Assembly: GCA_049347715.1 (NCBI GenBank)
Contig: CP186339.1
Location: forward strand, 1 to 64,000
DNA length: 64,000 nucleotides
DNA from: Thalassotalea_B piscium_A
GTDB taxonomy: Bacteria > Pseudomonadota > Gammaproteobacteria > Enterobacterales > Alteromonadaceae
Direction of reading: 5' to 3'
The stretch's first letter is position 1. Each line of letters begins with the position of its first letter. The position numbers were made by a program, and so were the translations under genes. This document shows, one piece after another, positions 50,205 through 59,525 of this stretch. The notes beneath the pieces are model-generated. The model did not search any database and was not told the origin of the DNA. It saw only the letters and a program-made list of their open reading frames with translations.

Positions 50205-51098
50205 CTAAAAAGGCGGATTAGCTAATTGTTGGATTAAAAAGTCAATCAGGGTTCTAACTTTAGTTGGCAAGTGTCGATTAGCAGGATAAACGGCATAGGC
50301 GTTCATGCTGGGTAAATGATAGTCAGTCAAAATTGGTGTTAGCGTATGGTCTTCAATATTTTTCCAGACGATAAAATTAGGGGATTGAATAATCCCATGA
50401 CCAGATAAAGCCATTCTTTTCAGAAAATCACCATTATTAGCACTACAATGTATTCTAGGGTGACCTGTTATTATATTGCCGTTCTTGTCATTTAAGGTTA
50501 CACCATTAAAAGGGCTATTTTCATATTTTAATAATTTATGGTGTTTAAGGTCTTGCGGACTTTCAGGGTGTCCATTTTTGATTAAATAGTCTGGGCTCGC
50601 ACAGAGTAATTGTTTAATTTCTATCAGTCTTCTTGCTTGTAAGTTTGAATTGGCTAACTCTCCAATTCGTACAGCAAGGTCAACACCTGATTCAATTAAA
50701 TCAATTCGATGATCTGAAAAGTTTACTTGTAGCTGTATTTCTGGATGCAGTTGAATAAATCGATCAAGAGGTTCAGATAGGTACATTAAACCGAAAGATA
50801 AAGGCACTGTTATCTTCAGAGGTCCTGATAGGGCTAGAGTATCACTAGATGTAATGTGATTGAGCTCATTTACTTCATCAATAATAAGTTTACTACGTTG
50901 ATAATAGCGCTTACCTGCCTCGGTAATACTTGATTTTCGAGTTGTTCGGGTTATTAGTTTCAAGCCGAGTTGTTGCTCTAATGCGGACAGGCGTTTACTT
51001 ATTGCAGACTTAGCTAAACCTAATTGTTCAGCGGCAAGGGTTATACTGCCGGCTTCGATGATACGTGTAAAAATAGCCATATCTTCTAATTGTCCCAT
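50205..51098 (-). CDS. LysR family transcriptional regulator
   Basis: The 297-residue protein has an N-terminal winged helix (MAIFTRIIEAGSITLAAEQLGLAKSAISKR region, residues about 6-36) and a periplasmic-binding-protein-like effector domain. It is closest to the group of LysR proteins similar to YhjC/AaeR-like regulators, with the effector unknown. It is divergent from the DoxX gene, with a 123-base AT-rich intergenic region, the typical layout in which LysR controls the neighbour. Confidence 0.9.
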   Translation of the reverse strand: MGQLEDMAIFTRIIEAGSITLAAEQLGLAKSAISKRLSALEQQLGLKLITRTTRKSSITEAGKRYYQRSKLIIDEVNELNHITSSDTLALSGPLKITVPLSFGLMYLSEPLDRFIQLHPEIQLQVNFSDHRIDLIESGVDLAVRIGELANSNLQARRLIEIKQLLCASPDYLIKNGHPESPQDLKHHKLLKYENSPFNGVTLNDKNGNIITGHPRIHCSANNGDFLKRMALSGHGIIQSPNFIVWKNIEDHTLTPILTDYHLPSMNAYAVYPANRHLPTKVRTLIDFLIQQLANPPF

Positions 51099-51221
51099 TA
51101 ATGCCGCCTATAGTTTCCGAAAAGAGAATTATAATTTCATATTTTTAATGTTTATTGATTTAAAAGCAACTATTAATATTGCCTCTATCAAAATAAACAA
51201 CACATTAATTTGGAATTAGCT

Positions 51222-51647
51222 ATGACTAGTTTAACTTTACAATCTGAGCGGTATGCTCAACAAGCCTCATTTCTATTGGCACCTTTAGCGAGAATATTAC
51301 TTGCGTTAATTTTTGTTATGTCAGGGATTAATAAGATCTCACAATATTCAGGAACGCAAGCTTATATGGATATGATGGGGGTGCCAGGGTTTTTACTTCC
51401 TATTGTTATTGCATTAGAAGTATTGGCGGGTATCTCAATCATTCTTGGGTATCAAGCGCGTATATCCGCCTTTTTATTGGCAGGTTTTAGTTTGGTCTCT
51501 GCTTTGATTTTTCATGCTGACTTTGCAGATCAGATGCAAATGATTAATTTTATGAAAAATGTAGCGATAGCCGGTGGTTTTTTAGTGATAGTTATTCATG
51601 GTGCAGGAGCACTTTCATTAGATAACAGACAAAAGAGTAACCAATAA
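51222..51647 (+). CDS. DoxX family membrane protein
   Basis: The 141-residue protein has four hydrophobic helices and the DoxX signature LARILLALIFVMSGINKISQY near the start and ALEVLAGISIILGYQAR in the middle. Members are inner-membrane proteins of mostly unknown role; some are linked to oxidative stress. A longer frame from a TTG at 51210 exists, but the ATG at 51222 with GGA seven bases upstream is preferred. It is probably regulated by the divergent LysR gene. Confidence 0.88.
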   Translation: MTSLTLQSERYAQQASFLLAPLARILLALIFVMSGINKISQYSGTQAYMDMMGVPGFLLPIVIALEVLAGISIILGYQARISAFLLAGFSLVSALIFHADFADQMQMINFMKNVAIAGGFLVIVIHGAGALSLDNRQKSNQ

Positions 51648-51680
51648 AGTTTAATGTCCAGATTGGCTTTATTCATAAAA

Positions 51681-51703
51681 AAAACCTGCCTGAGCAGGTT
51701 TTT
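51681..51703. terminator. Terminator between DoxX and M16 peptidase genes
   Basis: Stem AAAACCTGC/GCAGGTTTT with a CTGA loop and A- and T-runs on the two sides, so it can work in both directions between converging genes. Confidence 0.9.
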
Positions 51704-51744
51704 CATTATGATGGTCACATTAAATATATATGCTTAAGTATTAC

Positions 51745-54615
51745 TTATTTTTTATGCCAACAAATATCATCACGGCATACTTTAGTGTTTTTCAACGCGT
51801 TAGTATAATTTTGTTCGCGATGAGCCTTACCAAAATTTCTGGTAATTAGACGTGGCGTCTTGTTATTCATAAGTAATGCTTTATAGGCATTCACTAAATC
51901 TTCTTTAGTGAGTACATTAATGGCATTGGTTAGTAGTTCGCGTTTATTAAATTCAGTATAACCTGTTGATAATTCGCCCCATAAGCGTGAAGTTTTACTT
52001 AGGAGGTTTTTATCTTTCTTATTAATATTAGTTAATAAGCTGGCTTTATTTTTGTCAAAATCCGCTTCGCTCATTGATGCAATGGCATTATATTGAGTTT
52101 CAATAAAGGTATTTATTCGTTTTTCTAATTCAATTGGACCTACTTTGGAAGATTGTACATAAAAGTTAAAGGTTGGCAGATTTTCTGTACTGCTACCAGA
52201 GGCGCCGACGATATAACCGAGTTGTTGTTTTGTGCGTAAATCATTGAAAAATGCGGCACCTAGTACTTGCCCCAGCATTTGTGTGGTTGCAATGTTTTGC
52301 ATGCTACTTGGCATAGGATAGGTGACAACGATTGCAGAATCGTCATGATCAATATCTAATTCAACAACATCGTGTTCATTAGGTTTCATTTGACGGATAT
52401 TAGCGTTAAATCCTTCACCAATATTATTATCACGAATGAAGTTTGTACGTAAATTATTGGCAATAGAAATAGCTTCATTTTTACTGCTGTTTCCATGTGT
52501 TAGTACTTTTAGGGAAACGTCACTTAACATAGTTTTCATGTATGCGTGCAGTGACGAAAGATCTACTGTTTTTAAGGCTTTAGCTAACGCATTGTTTGAA
52601 AATGGGTCCATACCAAACTCTTGGCGAGAGCGAGAAAATACTTGATTAATAGGGCGGTCTAATGCCGAATTTTTCCAATCTCTAATTAAACTTTCTTTGA
52701 TCATCTCAAACTTTTCTTGGCTAACATCAAAATCAATTATCGCGTGGTTGATCGCTTTAATAAGCTCAATTTGTTTATCGTTATAGCCGTTAATACGATA
52801 GCCTAGCCCTTTGTAAGAGCTGAATAAACTATAACTTAAGCCGGCTAATTTAGCGTTATAACCATAAGCATTTAAATTATCGTCAATAAGGCGATTAGCT
52901 AAAGCTATTTTGGCTCGATCACTTGTGCTATCACCGGCATAAGGAGATTCAATACGAACATAAACACTAGATTTAGGCATATTGAAACTTGTATCTTGAT
53001 AGTGCCATAAGGTTAAGCCGGGTTCTTTGACAATGATCTCAGGCTTAGTGTCAATGTTAGTTGTTTTAACCGAAATATCTTCAGCGATAAAAGGATTTAA
53101 ACTAGGCAATTGCATTTCATTATCAGCAGTAGCTTCTTGCCATTGTTTGAGCTTAGCTGGCGCTATTTTTTCAATAGCATAGTCAACGTCATATAAGGGT
53201 TCATGCAGATTCGTTTTTACATTAGGGGCTACAAGGGTTTGTTGCATATTATAAGGTGATAACTGTGCTAAAAATTTGTGGGTAAGTTCAGCATCGAATC
53301 CTTGGTATTGATAATCAGTGTTGAGTATATTCATCGCTGGTGTATTTTGTAAAACGGGTGCTAACTGATAAACCGTTGACATAGGATTACCCTTTTCTTG
53401 GAAGGTAAAATCAAGTTTAGCAATGTCTTTAATTTCATCATAATAGGCTTGCGTAACGCCTTTTTTGTCGATTAAATTAATATATTGAAAGATTTGCTCA
53501 GTAATTCCATCAACATCTTTTAATCCGTCAGGAGTTAATTCAACACTAATCGTAAATGTATCCATAGCGTCAGAATCACTTTTATAAGCGGCAAGAGATT
53601 CTATTAACCCTTGTTGATTTAAGCGTGAATAAAGTGAATTTTCACCCTCATGGCCTAATAAATGAGAAATTATCGCCATTGGTTTTTTAGTGCGATATTG
53701 ATGAGTGTCAGTGATTGGAAAGGTTAAGGTTAATACGCGCATTTCGCGTAAGGGTTCAATAGTTACACGCGTCGCTTTCTCTTTGTCTGTTAATAACTCA
53801 TGAGTTAATTTAGGTTTAGCTTTGCCGTTATTCTTAATGGCAGCGAACTTACTCTGTACCATTTTTTCCATATCACTTAGTGCACTATTACTTAATATTA
53901 CTAATGCCATACGATTGGCTGAATAGTGTTCTTTATATACTTTTAATAAGGCATCATAAACGTCGTCATCTTTGCGGTCAGCAAGCGTATCTAGATTACC
54001 AACACTGAATTTGCTATAAGGATGTGCGGCGTTGACAGCTTGACGACTTGCTTCTCGTATACGTCTTCCATCTTCTTTTATTTTGACTGAGTATTCTGAG
54101 TCAACCGCATTTTTTTCTCGTTCTACAAAGCTGCGGTCCATGGTTGGTGCAATAAAAAATTGAGCGAAGCGATCTAAAGCACCGTCAAAGGCATCATTTT
54201 TTACATCAAAAAAGTAATTTGTGTCTTCCGAAGATGTATAGGCATTTGATGAACCGCCATTTTTTTCTAAAAATTTGTTGTATTCACCAGCGTCTGGGTA
54301 TTTTTCAGTACCTAAAAACAACATATGCTCAAGGAAATGCAATAGTCCTGCTCGATCTTCAGGCGCGTGGAATGCACCGACAGAAATATCCATTGCGGCT
54401 GCAGACTTTTCAGTTGTTGGATCTGAAATCATTAAAACTTTTAAGCCATTTTCTAAAGTAATGTACTTATATTGACGTTGGTCAGACTGACTTTTAATCA
54501 GTTTTTCGCTACTTATTGATTGATTGGATAAGTTGCTTGAATTCGGCGTGGTTTCACATGCGGCTAGGGAAAAGAGCAGAGCTAGAGAAATTGCGGTAAG
54601 TTTAAATGGTTTCAT
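51745..54615 (-). CDS. M16 family zinc peptidase lipoprotein (pitrilysin/insulinase type)
   Basis: The 956-residue protein is a protease-III-like M16 peptidase that degrades short peptides in the periplasm. It is a predicted lipoprotein: lipobox LAAC with C20. The inverted zinc motif HFLEH is at residues 93-97, with the third ligand Glu downstream, and GGSSNAYTSSEDTNYFF is the conserved substrate-binding stretch. Four related M16 domains fill the rest. Length matches pitrilysin (962). It is a single gene, divergent from an AraC regulator. Confidence 0.94.
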   Translation of the reverse strand: MKPFKLTAISLALLFSLAACETTPNSSNLSNQSISSEKLIKSQSDQRQYKYITLENGLKVLMISDPTTEKSAAAMDISVGAFHAPEDRAGLLHFLEHMLFLGTEKYPDAGEYNKFLEKNGGSSNAYTSSEDTNYFFDVKNDAFDGALDRFAQFFIAPTMDRSFVEREKNAVDSEYSVKIKEDGRRIREASRQAVNAAHPYSKFSVGNLDTLADRKDDDVYDALLKVYKEHYSANRMALVILSNSALSDMEKMVQSKFAAIKNNGKAKPKLTHELLTDKEKATRVTIEPLREMRVLTLTFPITDTHQYRTKKPMAIISHLLGHEGENSLYSRLNQQGLIESLAAYKSDSDAMDTFTISVELTPDGLKDVDGITEQIFQYINLIDKKGVTQAYYDEIKDIAKLDFTFQEKGNPMSTVYQLAPVLQNTPAMNILNTDYQYQGFDAELTHKFLAQLSPYNMQQTLVAPNVKTNLHEPLYDVDYAIEKIAPAKLKQWQEATADNEMQLPSLNPFIAEDISVKTTNIDTKPEIIVKEPGLTLWHYQDTSFNMPKSSVYVRIESPYAGDSTSDRAKIALANRLIDDNLNAYGYNAKLAGLSYSLFSSYKGLGYRINGYNDKQIELIKAINHAIIDFDVSQEKFEMIKESLIRDWKNSALDRPINQVFSRSRQEFGMDPFSNNALAKALKTVDLSSLHAYMKTMLSDVSLKVLTHGNSSKNEAISIANNLRTNFIRDNNIGEGFNANIRQMKPNEHDVVELDIDHDDSAIVVTYPMPSSMQNIATTQMLGQVLGAAFFNDLRTKQQLGYIVGASGSSTENLPTFNFYVQSSKVGPIELEKRINTFIETQYNAIASMSEADFDKNKASLLTNINKKDKNLLSKTSRLWGELSTGYTEFNKRELLTNAINVLTKEDLVNAYKALLMNNKTPRLITRNFGKAHREQNYTNALKNTKVCRDDICWHKK

Positions 54616-54668
54616 CGATATTCACTTATTTTGAGTTTATGCTATGGCCTAAGGCGAGATGAGTAAAC

Positions 54669-54685
54669 TTCACTAGTGTAGTGAA
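54669..54685. repeat. 17-base palindrome upstream of the M16 gene
   Basis: TTCACTA-GTG-TAGTGAA is an inverted repeat with perfect seven-base arms. It lies 54 bases upstream of the leftward M16 start, a position suited to an operator in its promoter. Confidence 0.45.
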
Positions 54686-54848
54686 TTACACCTTAATATA
54701 AATTGGCTATTTGTAACAATTAGTTAATGCTTAAATTTAAAGGTTAAAGTGATGAAATGCAAAAATAATCATTCTAGCTTGAATTTTAACTTATGTTCGC
54801 TAACACTTAAGGTTATATATCACTACTTAATAAATAATTATTGATAAT

Positions 54849-55634
54849 ATGACACCTACCATTATAAAAGATGATGTACTGAACTTAGACGATAAAAAAC
54901 CGCCTATTGTGGTGATCAATCGTGCATTATCTGCCAAGGCAGGTATTCCGCTATATACGCATAAACGTGGGCAGTTATTGTATGTTCGTAAAGGGGTTAT
55001 TGCGATAGTTACACCCCAAGGACGTTTTATAGCAGCGCCTAATCAAGGTATTTGGATTCCGCCGGAGCAAACTCATGAAGTTGTTGCTAAGACAGATACT
55101 CAATTAATACATTTTTATTTAGCACCTAAACAATGTCAGTCTGCTCCGATGGACTGTATGACATTGCAAGGTGATCACTTTTTTAGTGCCATCGTTGATG
55201 AAGCCAGCATTATTTCTGACACCTATCTTTGGGAGAGCAGTGATGGACGATTATTAAGGTTGGTTAGGGATCGTATTCATTGTGCCGCTAGGCTTGATAC
55301 ACAATTACCCTATCCGCAGGATGAACGATTAATATTGATCACCCAACGGTTACAAAAACATCCGGCTATTAAAAGTGATTTAGTCGCTTGGGGGAAATTT
55401 GTTAAGGCGTCCTCTCGAACACTTTCTCGCCGTTTTAAGCAAGAAACGGGCATGACTTACAGTGATTGGCGACAGCGTTTGAATGTTCAAGTTGCCATCA
55501 AACATATAGTACTGGGTGATAGCATAAATGACATTGCAAAAATGCTAGGGTATGAGTCGAGTTCAGCCTTTATTTATATGTTTAAAAAGCAAGTAGGCAT
55601 TACACCTAATCATTATTTGCATTGGGACAAATAA
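54849..55634 (+). CDS. AraC family transcriptional regulator
   Basis: The 261-residue protein has an N-terminal cupin-like sensing domain (about residues 15-110, THKRGQLLYVRKG and GIWIPPEQTHEV) and a C-terminal pair of helix-turn-helix motifs (about 160-258; SSRTLSRRFKQETGMTYSDWRQR and INDIAKMLGYESSSAFIYMFKKQVG). It resembles cupin-AraC regulators that control efflux or metabolic genes; the effector is unknown. A 230-base region separates it from the divergent M16 gene. Confidence 0.92.
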   Translation: MTPTIIKDDVLNLDDKKPPIVVINRALSAKAGIPLYTHKRGQLLYVRKGVIAIVTPQGRFIAAPNQGIWIPPEQTHEVVAKTDTQLIHFYLAPKQCQSAPMDCMTLQGDHFFSAIVDEASIISDTYLWESSDGRLLRLVRDRIHCAARLDTQLPYPQDERLILITQRLQKHPAIKSDLVAWGKFVKASSRTLSRRFKQETGMTYSDWRQRLNVQVAIKHIVLGDSINDIAKMLGYESSSAFIYMFKKQVGITPNHYLHWDK

Positions 55635-55716
55635 TGATTAGCCAAATGAGTCTGTGATGGTGTTAATTTAATGTATATTTTAACTAACCTAATGATATTT
55701 GTTTTTTATCATAGTG

Positions 55717-56670
55717 TTACGTATAAAGAATAGACATTTCTTGGGTAGCGTTAATTAAATGATGCATAGTTTCAGGTTCGATAGAAGCGTGACCTGCTGT
55801 TTTACTGATAATAAGTTTAGATTTAGGTAATTGTTGGTGTAAAAGCCAAGCGTTATCGAATGGACAAACGATGTCATAACGACCATGTACAATAATCGTA
55901 GGAATCTCTTTTATTTGTTCACATTGAGCTAATATTTGGTTTTCAGTTAAAAAGCAATCGTGTGCCATATAATGTGCTTCATGGCGAGCGAGGGTCCAAC
56001 AGGATTGATCTGATGTGGCGGCTTCAACAAAGGCATCATTAGGTTCAAGCGTACAACAACGGATTTCCCATTCAGCCCATGCTCGAGCCACTTTTAGTGC
56101 GGCAACTTTATCTTCGCCAATCATGATGTTGTAGGCAGATTGTACACTTGTTTGCTGTTCATCATCAGGTAACGCATTTAGATAATTTTGCCAATAATCG
56201 GCAAAAATACGCGTGCCACCACCACTTGCGAAGGTCCATTGAGTATCTTCAGGGCGGGCTAAGAAAATGCCTCGTAATACTAAGCTAAGAACAGGTTGAG
56301 GATGGGTTTGGGCATAGACTAATGATAAAGTTGAGCCCCAAGAACCACCGAAGACATGCCATTTTGTTATGGCTAATTTATGGCGAATCAGTTCTATATC
56401 GCTAACTAAGAAAGCTGTCTCATTATTTTGTAAACTACCATGGGGTAAAGATCGGCCACAACCGCGTTGGTCAAATAATATAATATGATATTTTTTGGGA
56501 TCGAAAAATCGACGATCATTGGCTGAGCAACCAGCTCCGGGTCCACCATGAATAAACAATACGGGTTGACCTTGCGGGTTACCACATTGCTCAACATAAA
56601 TTTGATGATGTTCATCAACAGGTAACATGAAATGGTTAAATGGGGATATTTCAGGGTAGAGTTGATTCAT
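55717..56670 (-). CDS. pip: Proline iminopeptidase
   Basis: The 317-residue alpha/beta hydrolase of family S33 removes N-terminal proline from peptides. It has the oxyanion-hole motif HGGPGAGCSANDRRFFDP, FDQRGCGRS, the nucleophile elbow FGGSWGSTLSL, and the late Asp and His in GRYDIVCPF and TAGHASIEP. Its ATG shares one base with the stop of the upstream CWC gene (TAATG), so the two are coupled. Confidence 0.95.
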   Translation of the reverse strand: MNQLYPEISPFNHFMLPVDEHHQIYVEQCGNPQGQPVLFIHGGPGAGCSANDRRFFDPKKYHIILFDQRGCGRSLPHGSLQNNETAFLVSDIELIRHKLAITKWHVFGGSWGSTLSLVYAQTHPQPVLSLVLRGIFLARPEDTQWTFASGGGTRIFADYWQNYLNALPDDEQQTSVQSAYNIMIGEDKVAALKVARAWAEWEIRCCTLEPNDAFVEAATSDQSCWTLARHEAHYMAHDCFLTENQILAQCEQIKEIPTIIVHGRYDIVCPFDNAWLLHQQLPKSKLIISKTAGHASIEPETMHHLINATQEMSILYT

Positions 56671-56888
56671 TAAATTTTCCTAGTAGCTAATTCAAAATTA
56701 AATTGCTCAATACAGGTTTGGCAAATACAGCTTTTACCTTGTAATTGTGTAGGGACATTGGCGATTAAGTCTTGAGGAACTTTACTTGTATGGCACCAAC
56801 AAGTTTCTGCTTGATGTGCCTGACAAAGGTTTTTATTTTGGCAGATAGGGCAAATAGTGTCATCAACCAGTTCTGTATTTTCGTTCAT
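56670..56888 (-). CDS. Cysteine-rich CWC family protein
   Basis: The 72-residue protein has nine cysteines in the pattern CPICQNKNLCQ ... TCWC ... CICQTC, typical of the cysteine-rich CWC family; the name-giving CWC is present. It probably binds metal; its role is unknown. It is the first gene of a two-gene transcript with pip. Confidence 0.87.
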   Translation of the reverse strand: MNENTELVDDTICPICQNKNLCQAHQAETCWCHTSKVPQDLIANVPTQLQGKSCICQTCIEQFNFELATRKI

Positions 56889-57022
56889 AAAAAATTACGC
56901 TTTTTTGGTATTGTATGCAGTATATAAAGTAGGGGCTTACTTGTATATGTTAGTCATTACTGTGCTATAACTATCAAGATTCTATGTAAGGTAATTTCAA
57001 TTTAATAATATAAGGTAAAGAG

Positions 57023-57094
57023 ATGAAAATGTTAGTTTTGTTATTTGTTTGTTTTCTTATGAAAATAGGGGATTATCTTATTGAGAAGATATAA
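57023..57094 (+). CDS. Possible 23-residue hydrophobic peptide
   Basis: ATG to TAA encodes MKMLVLLFVCFLMKIGDYLIEKI, a single membrane-spanning-like segment with a charged C-terminus. AAGGTAAAGAG directly before the ATG offers a ribosome-binding site, and the stop TAA abuts the ATG of the next gene without a gap. It could be a small membrane peptide or a leader that couples translation to the gene at 57095. There is no homology evidence. Confidence 0.35.
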   Translation: MKMLVLLFVCFLMKIGDYLIEKI

Positions 57095-57928
57095 ATGAAT
57101 AAGATAATTGAGAAATATCTGATCAAATATTTTGGGGCTGATTTAGTTGCTGATTTACGATTAATTTTTGGTGAAAATGTTAATTTATTAAATCTTATCA
57201 ATACGCAAACCATTCGCCATCCTGATAGTGAAATTAGTTTTGCTAAAAAACTGTTTGTAAATAAAGTAAAGTCTGTGGTTTCCTCGCACCATCTCTGTAC
57301 TGTGGAGAATGAGAATAATAAAGTACCACGGGTATTATTTATTAACGGTATGGCTACCCCTCATGCCATTGCGCAGCATGAGGCTAATATCTTAAGTAAG
57401 GCGATTGGGGAAAGTGTTGCTTTGTTATATAACGAAACGGATGGTTTAATTCACGATTTATTAGAATGTAATCAAGGGCGCTCTGGTATATTAACTGATA
57501 TTTCTCATCGTTTGGTAACAGCAATAACCACTCATTTAACAAGTGAAGAAGAATTGCTGATAGTCGCTTATTCACAAGGAGCTATCATTGCAACGTCAGC
57601 ATTAGAATATTTAGCAAATAGCGAAGAAACAATAGATTTTTCTCGAATTCGTTATATTACCATTGGTGCCGGCTTTAAAAGTAGCCTGTTACCCGAAGCT
57701 CTTTTTTGTGAACATTTTGCCAATAGTGAGGATCCCGTTACTTGGCTTGGTTTACAAAATCCAGAATTTCCTTTCAGTGGAGAGCTTTTTGTCAGACCAG
57801 GCAAAGGACATTTTTTTAACGCCGACTATATTATTCCTATGATGGAGGGTAAGTCGTATGGTAATTCATGGTTTGAGCAACAGATTCATATGAATCATTA
57901 CCAGATATCTTCTTCGATTTTACCTTGA
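57095..57928 (+). CDS. Alpha/beta-hydrolase-like protein of unknown function
   Basis: The 277-residue protein is not recognised at the family level. A likely nucleophile elbow is AYSQGAIIATSALEYL (Ser in Y-S-Q-G), preceded by the strand LLIVAYS, and INGMATP may form the oxyanion region; HFF and HMNHY give late His candidates. No signal peptide is present. This suggests a cytoplasmic serine hydrolase, possibly lipase/thioesterase-like. Its last 31 bases overlap the 3' end of the opposite-strand symporter gene. Confidence 0.65.
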   Translation: MNKIIEKYLIKYFGADLVADLRLIFGENVNLLNLINTQTIRHPDSEISFAKKLFVNKVKSVVSSHHLCTVENENNKVPRVLFINGMATPHAIAQHEANILSKAIGESVALLYNETDGLIHDLLECNQGRSGILTDISHRLVTAITTHLTSEEELLIVAYSQGAIIATSALEYLANSEETIDFSRIRYITIGAGFKSSLLPEALFCEHFANSEDPVTWLGLQNPEFPFSGELFVRPGKGHFFNADYIIPMMEGKSYGNSWFEQQIHMNHYQISSSILP

Positions 57929-59301
57929 TACTTAATGTCTGTTTGCTTAAATTCCAGTGATTTTTTATGTGATAATTTACTTTGATAATCTTTTGTTAAG
58001 GCAACTATCGTGGGTGTTAATAAAACGATGGCAGTAATATTGACTAACGTCATTAATCCTAATGCCATATCAGCCATTGCCCATACTTGTTTTAAGGTGG
58101 CACTAGAACCCCACAACACCATAGCTAAATAAGCACAAGTATATAGAGAGCGACCCACTTTGTTATCGAGCTTAAATAAATGTAAGTTACTTTCTGCATA
58201 GGCGTAGTTTGCTACCACGGAAGTAAAGGCAAATAGTGAAATAGCGGCAGCAACAAAATATACGCCGCCGGCGCCTAAATGAGTTGTCATTGCATCTTGG
58301 GTGAGCCGTATACCTTCCATTTCTCCTGATATTGGCATATCTGCTAACAACACGACTACAGCCGTACACGTACATAACACCATAGTATCTATAAACACAC
58401 CCAACATTTGCACATAACCCTGCGTTACTGGATGATTAGGATTTGGAGAGGCACTTGCCGAAGCATGAGGAACACTACCTGCTCCAGCTTCATTTGAATA
58501 TAAACCTCGTTGAATACCATTTTTAATTGCCGCTCCAAGCGCCCCCGCGCCAGCTTCTTGTAAGCCAAAAGCAGAACTGAATATATCCGCCAACATCGCT
58601 GGTACCGCACTAATATTTATGAGGGTAATAATGAGCGTAGTGGCAATAAAAGCGATTCCCATAAAAGGTACGACTAATTCAGCAAAGCGAGCGATACCTT
58701 TTAAACCGCCAACAACAATACTACCTGCGAGCACGGTGATAATTAAACCAGAATAAAAAGTCGGGATATCAAAGGCATGATTTAATGCATCAGTAATGGT
58801 ATTGGCTTGCATGGCGCTAAAACTAAAACCGTATCCAAGAAAGAGACAAAGGGCAAATACTATGGCAAACGGACGATTATTTAACCCCATTTGTATATAA
58901 TAAGCGGGACCTCCTCGGAATTCATTATTGTCATCACGAACTTTATAAAGTTGCCCTAAAATACTTTCAGCAAAACCGGTAGCCATGCCTAATAAGGCGA
59001 TTACCCACATCCAGAAAACAGCACCACTACCACCTAATGAGATGGCTACGGAAACGCCAGCTAAATTTCCCGTACCAACACGAGCAGAAAGCCCTGTACA
59101 TAGTGCTTGAAAGGAACTAATACCTGATTTGTCGCGTTTGTTACTTCCCTTCATCACTCCAAACATATGTGTAAAGTGGCGTAACTGAATCAGTTTCAAA
59201 TGAAAAGAAAACCATATCCCAGCAATAACCAGGAGGTAAATAAGGATTTGTCCTGATCCCCAAAGCCATTCATTTACTTGGCTGATAATGGTTTCTAGCA
59301 T
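57898..59301 (-). CDS. Sodium:alanine symporter, AGCS family
   Basis: The 467-residue inner-membrane protein has about ten or eleven transmembrane segments and the AGCS signatures SGISSFQALCTGLSARVGTGNLAG and GAGSVPHASASA plus GLYSNEAGAG. It probably imports alanine or glycine with Na+. Length is usual for the family. Its 3' end overlaps the converging hydrolase gene by 31 bases, so no terminator lies between them. The promoter would lie in 59302-59525. Confidence 0.94.
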   Translation of the reverse strand: MLETIISQVNEWLWGSGQILIYLLVIAGIWFSFHLKLIQLRHFTHMFGVMKGSNKRDKSGISSFQALCTGLSARVGTGNLAGVSVAISLGGSGAVFWMWVIALLGMATGFAESILGQLYKVRDDNNEFRGGPAYYIQMGLNNRPFAIVFALCLFLGYGFSFSAMQANTITDALNHAFDIPTFYSGLIITVLAGSIVVGGLKGIARFAELVVPFMGIAFIATTLIITLINISAVPAMLADIFSSAFGLQEAGAGALGAAIKNGIQRGLYSNEAGAGSVPHASASASPNPNHPVTQGYVQMLGVFIDTMVLCTCTAVVVLLADMPISGEMEGIRLTQDAMTTHLGAGGVYFVAAAISLFAFTSVVANYAYAESNLHLFKLDNKVGRSLYTCAYLAMVLWGSSATLKQVWAMADMALGLMTLVNITAIVLLTPTIVALTKDYQSKLSHKKSLEFKQTDIKYQGKIEEDIW

Positions 59302-59429
59302 CTAATTATCTCGCTTGGTTTATTAAATACAATATAAACAGTGGGTGTGTTTGTTATTTGATAGTAGAACAAGACAACAGTCTTTACAACGACCTAAAAA
59401 AGGCATTTTAACTAGTTCAGCTGAGTTAG

Positions 59430-59473
59430 CTGTCATCGTTTCGACACATATTTGTCATCAAAATATCACAAGA
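59430..59473. promoter_or_regulatory. Pho-box-like array of 11-base direct repeats
   Basis: Units CTGTCATCGTT, TCGACACATAT, TTGTCATCAAA and ATATCACAAGA follow each other with an exact 11-base period (59430, 59441, 59452, 59463). PhoB boxes are direct repeats of CTGTCAT plus four mostly A/T bases with this period. Units 1 and 3 fit best; units 2 and 4 are degenerate. The array lies 53 bases upstream of the alkaline-phosphatase-like lipoprotein gene. No ideal -10 at the standard distance was seen. Confidence 0.5.
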
Positions 59474-59525
59474 TCCTGTTTGACTGTGGCCTATTTTTTA
59501 ATATTTAGCATAGGTTAAATGGGTA

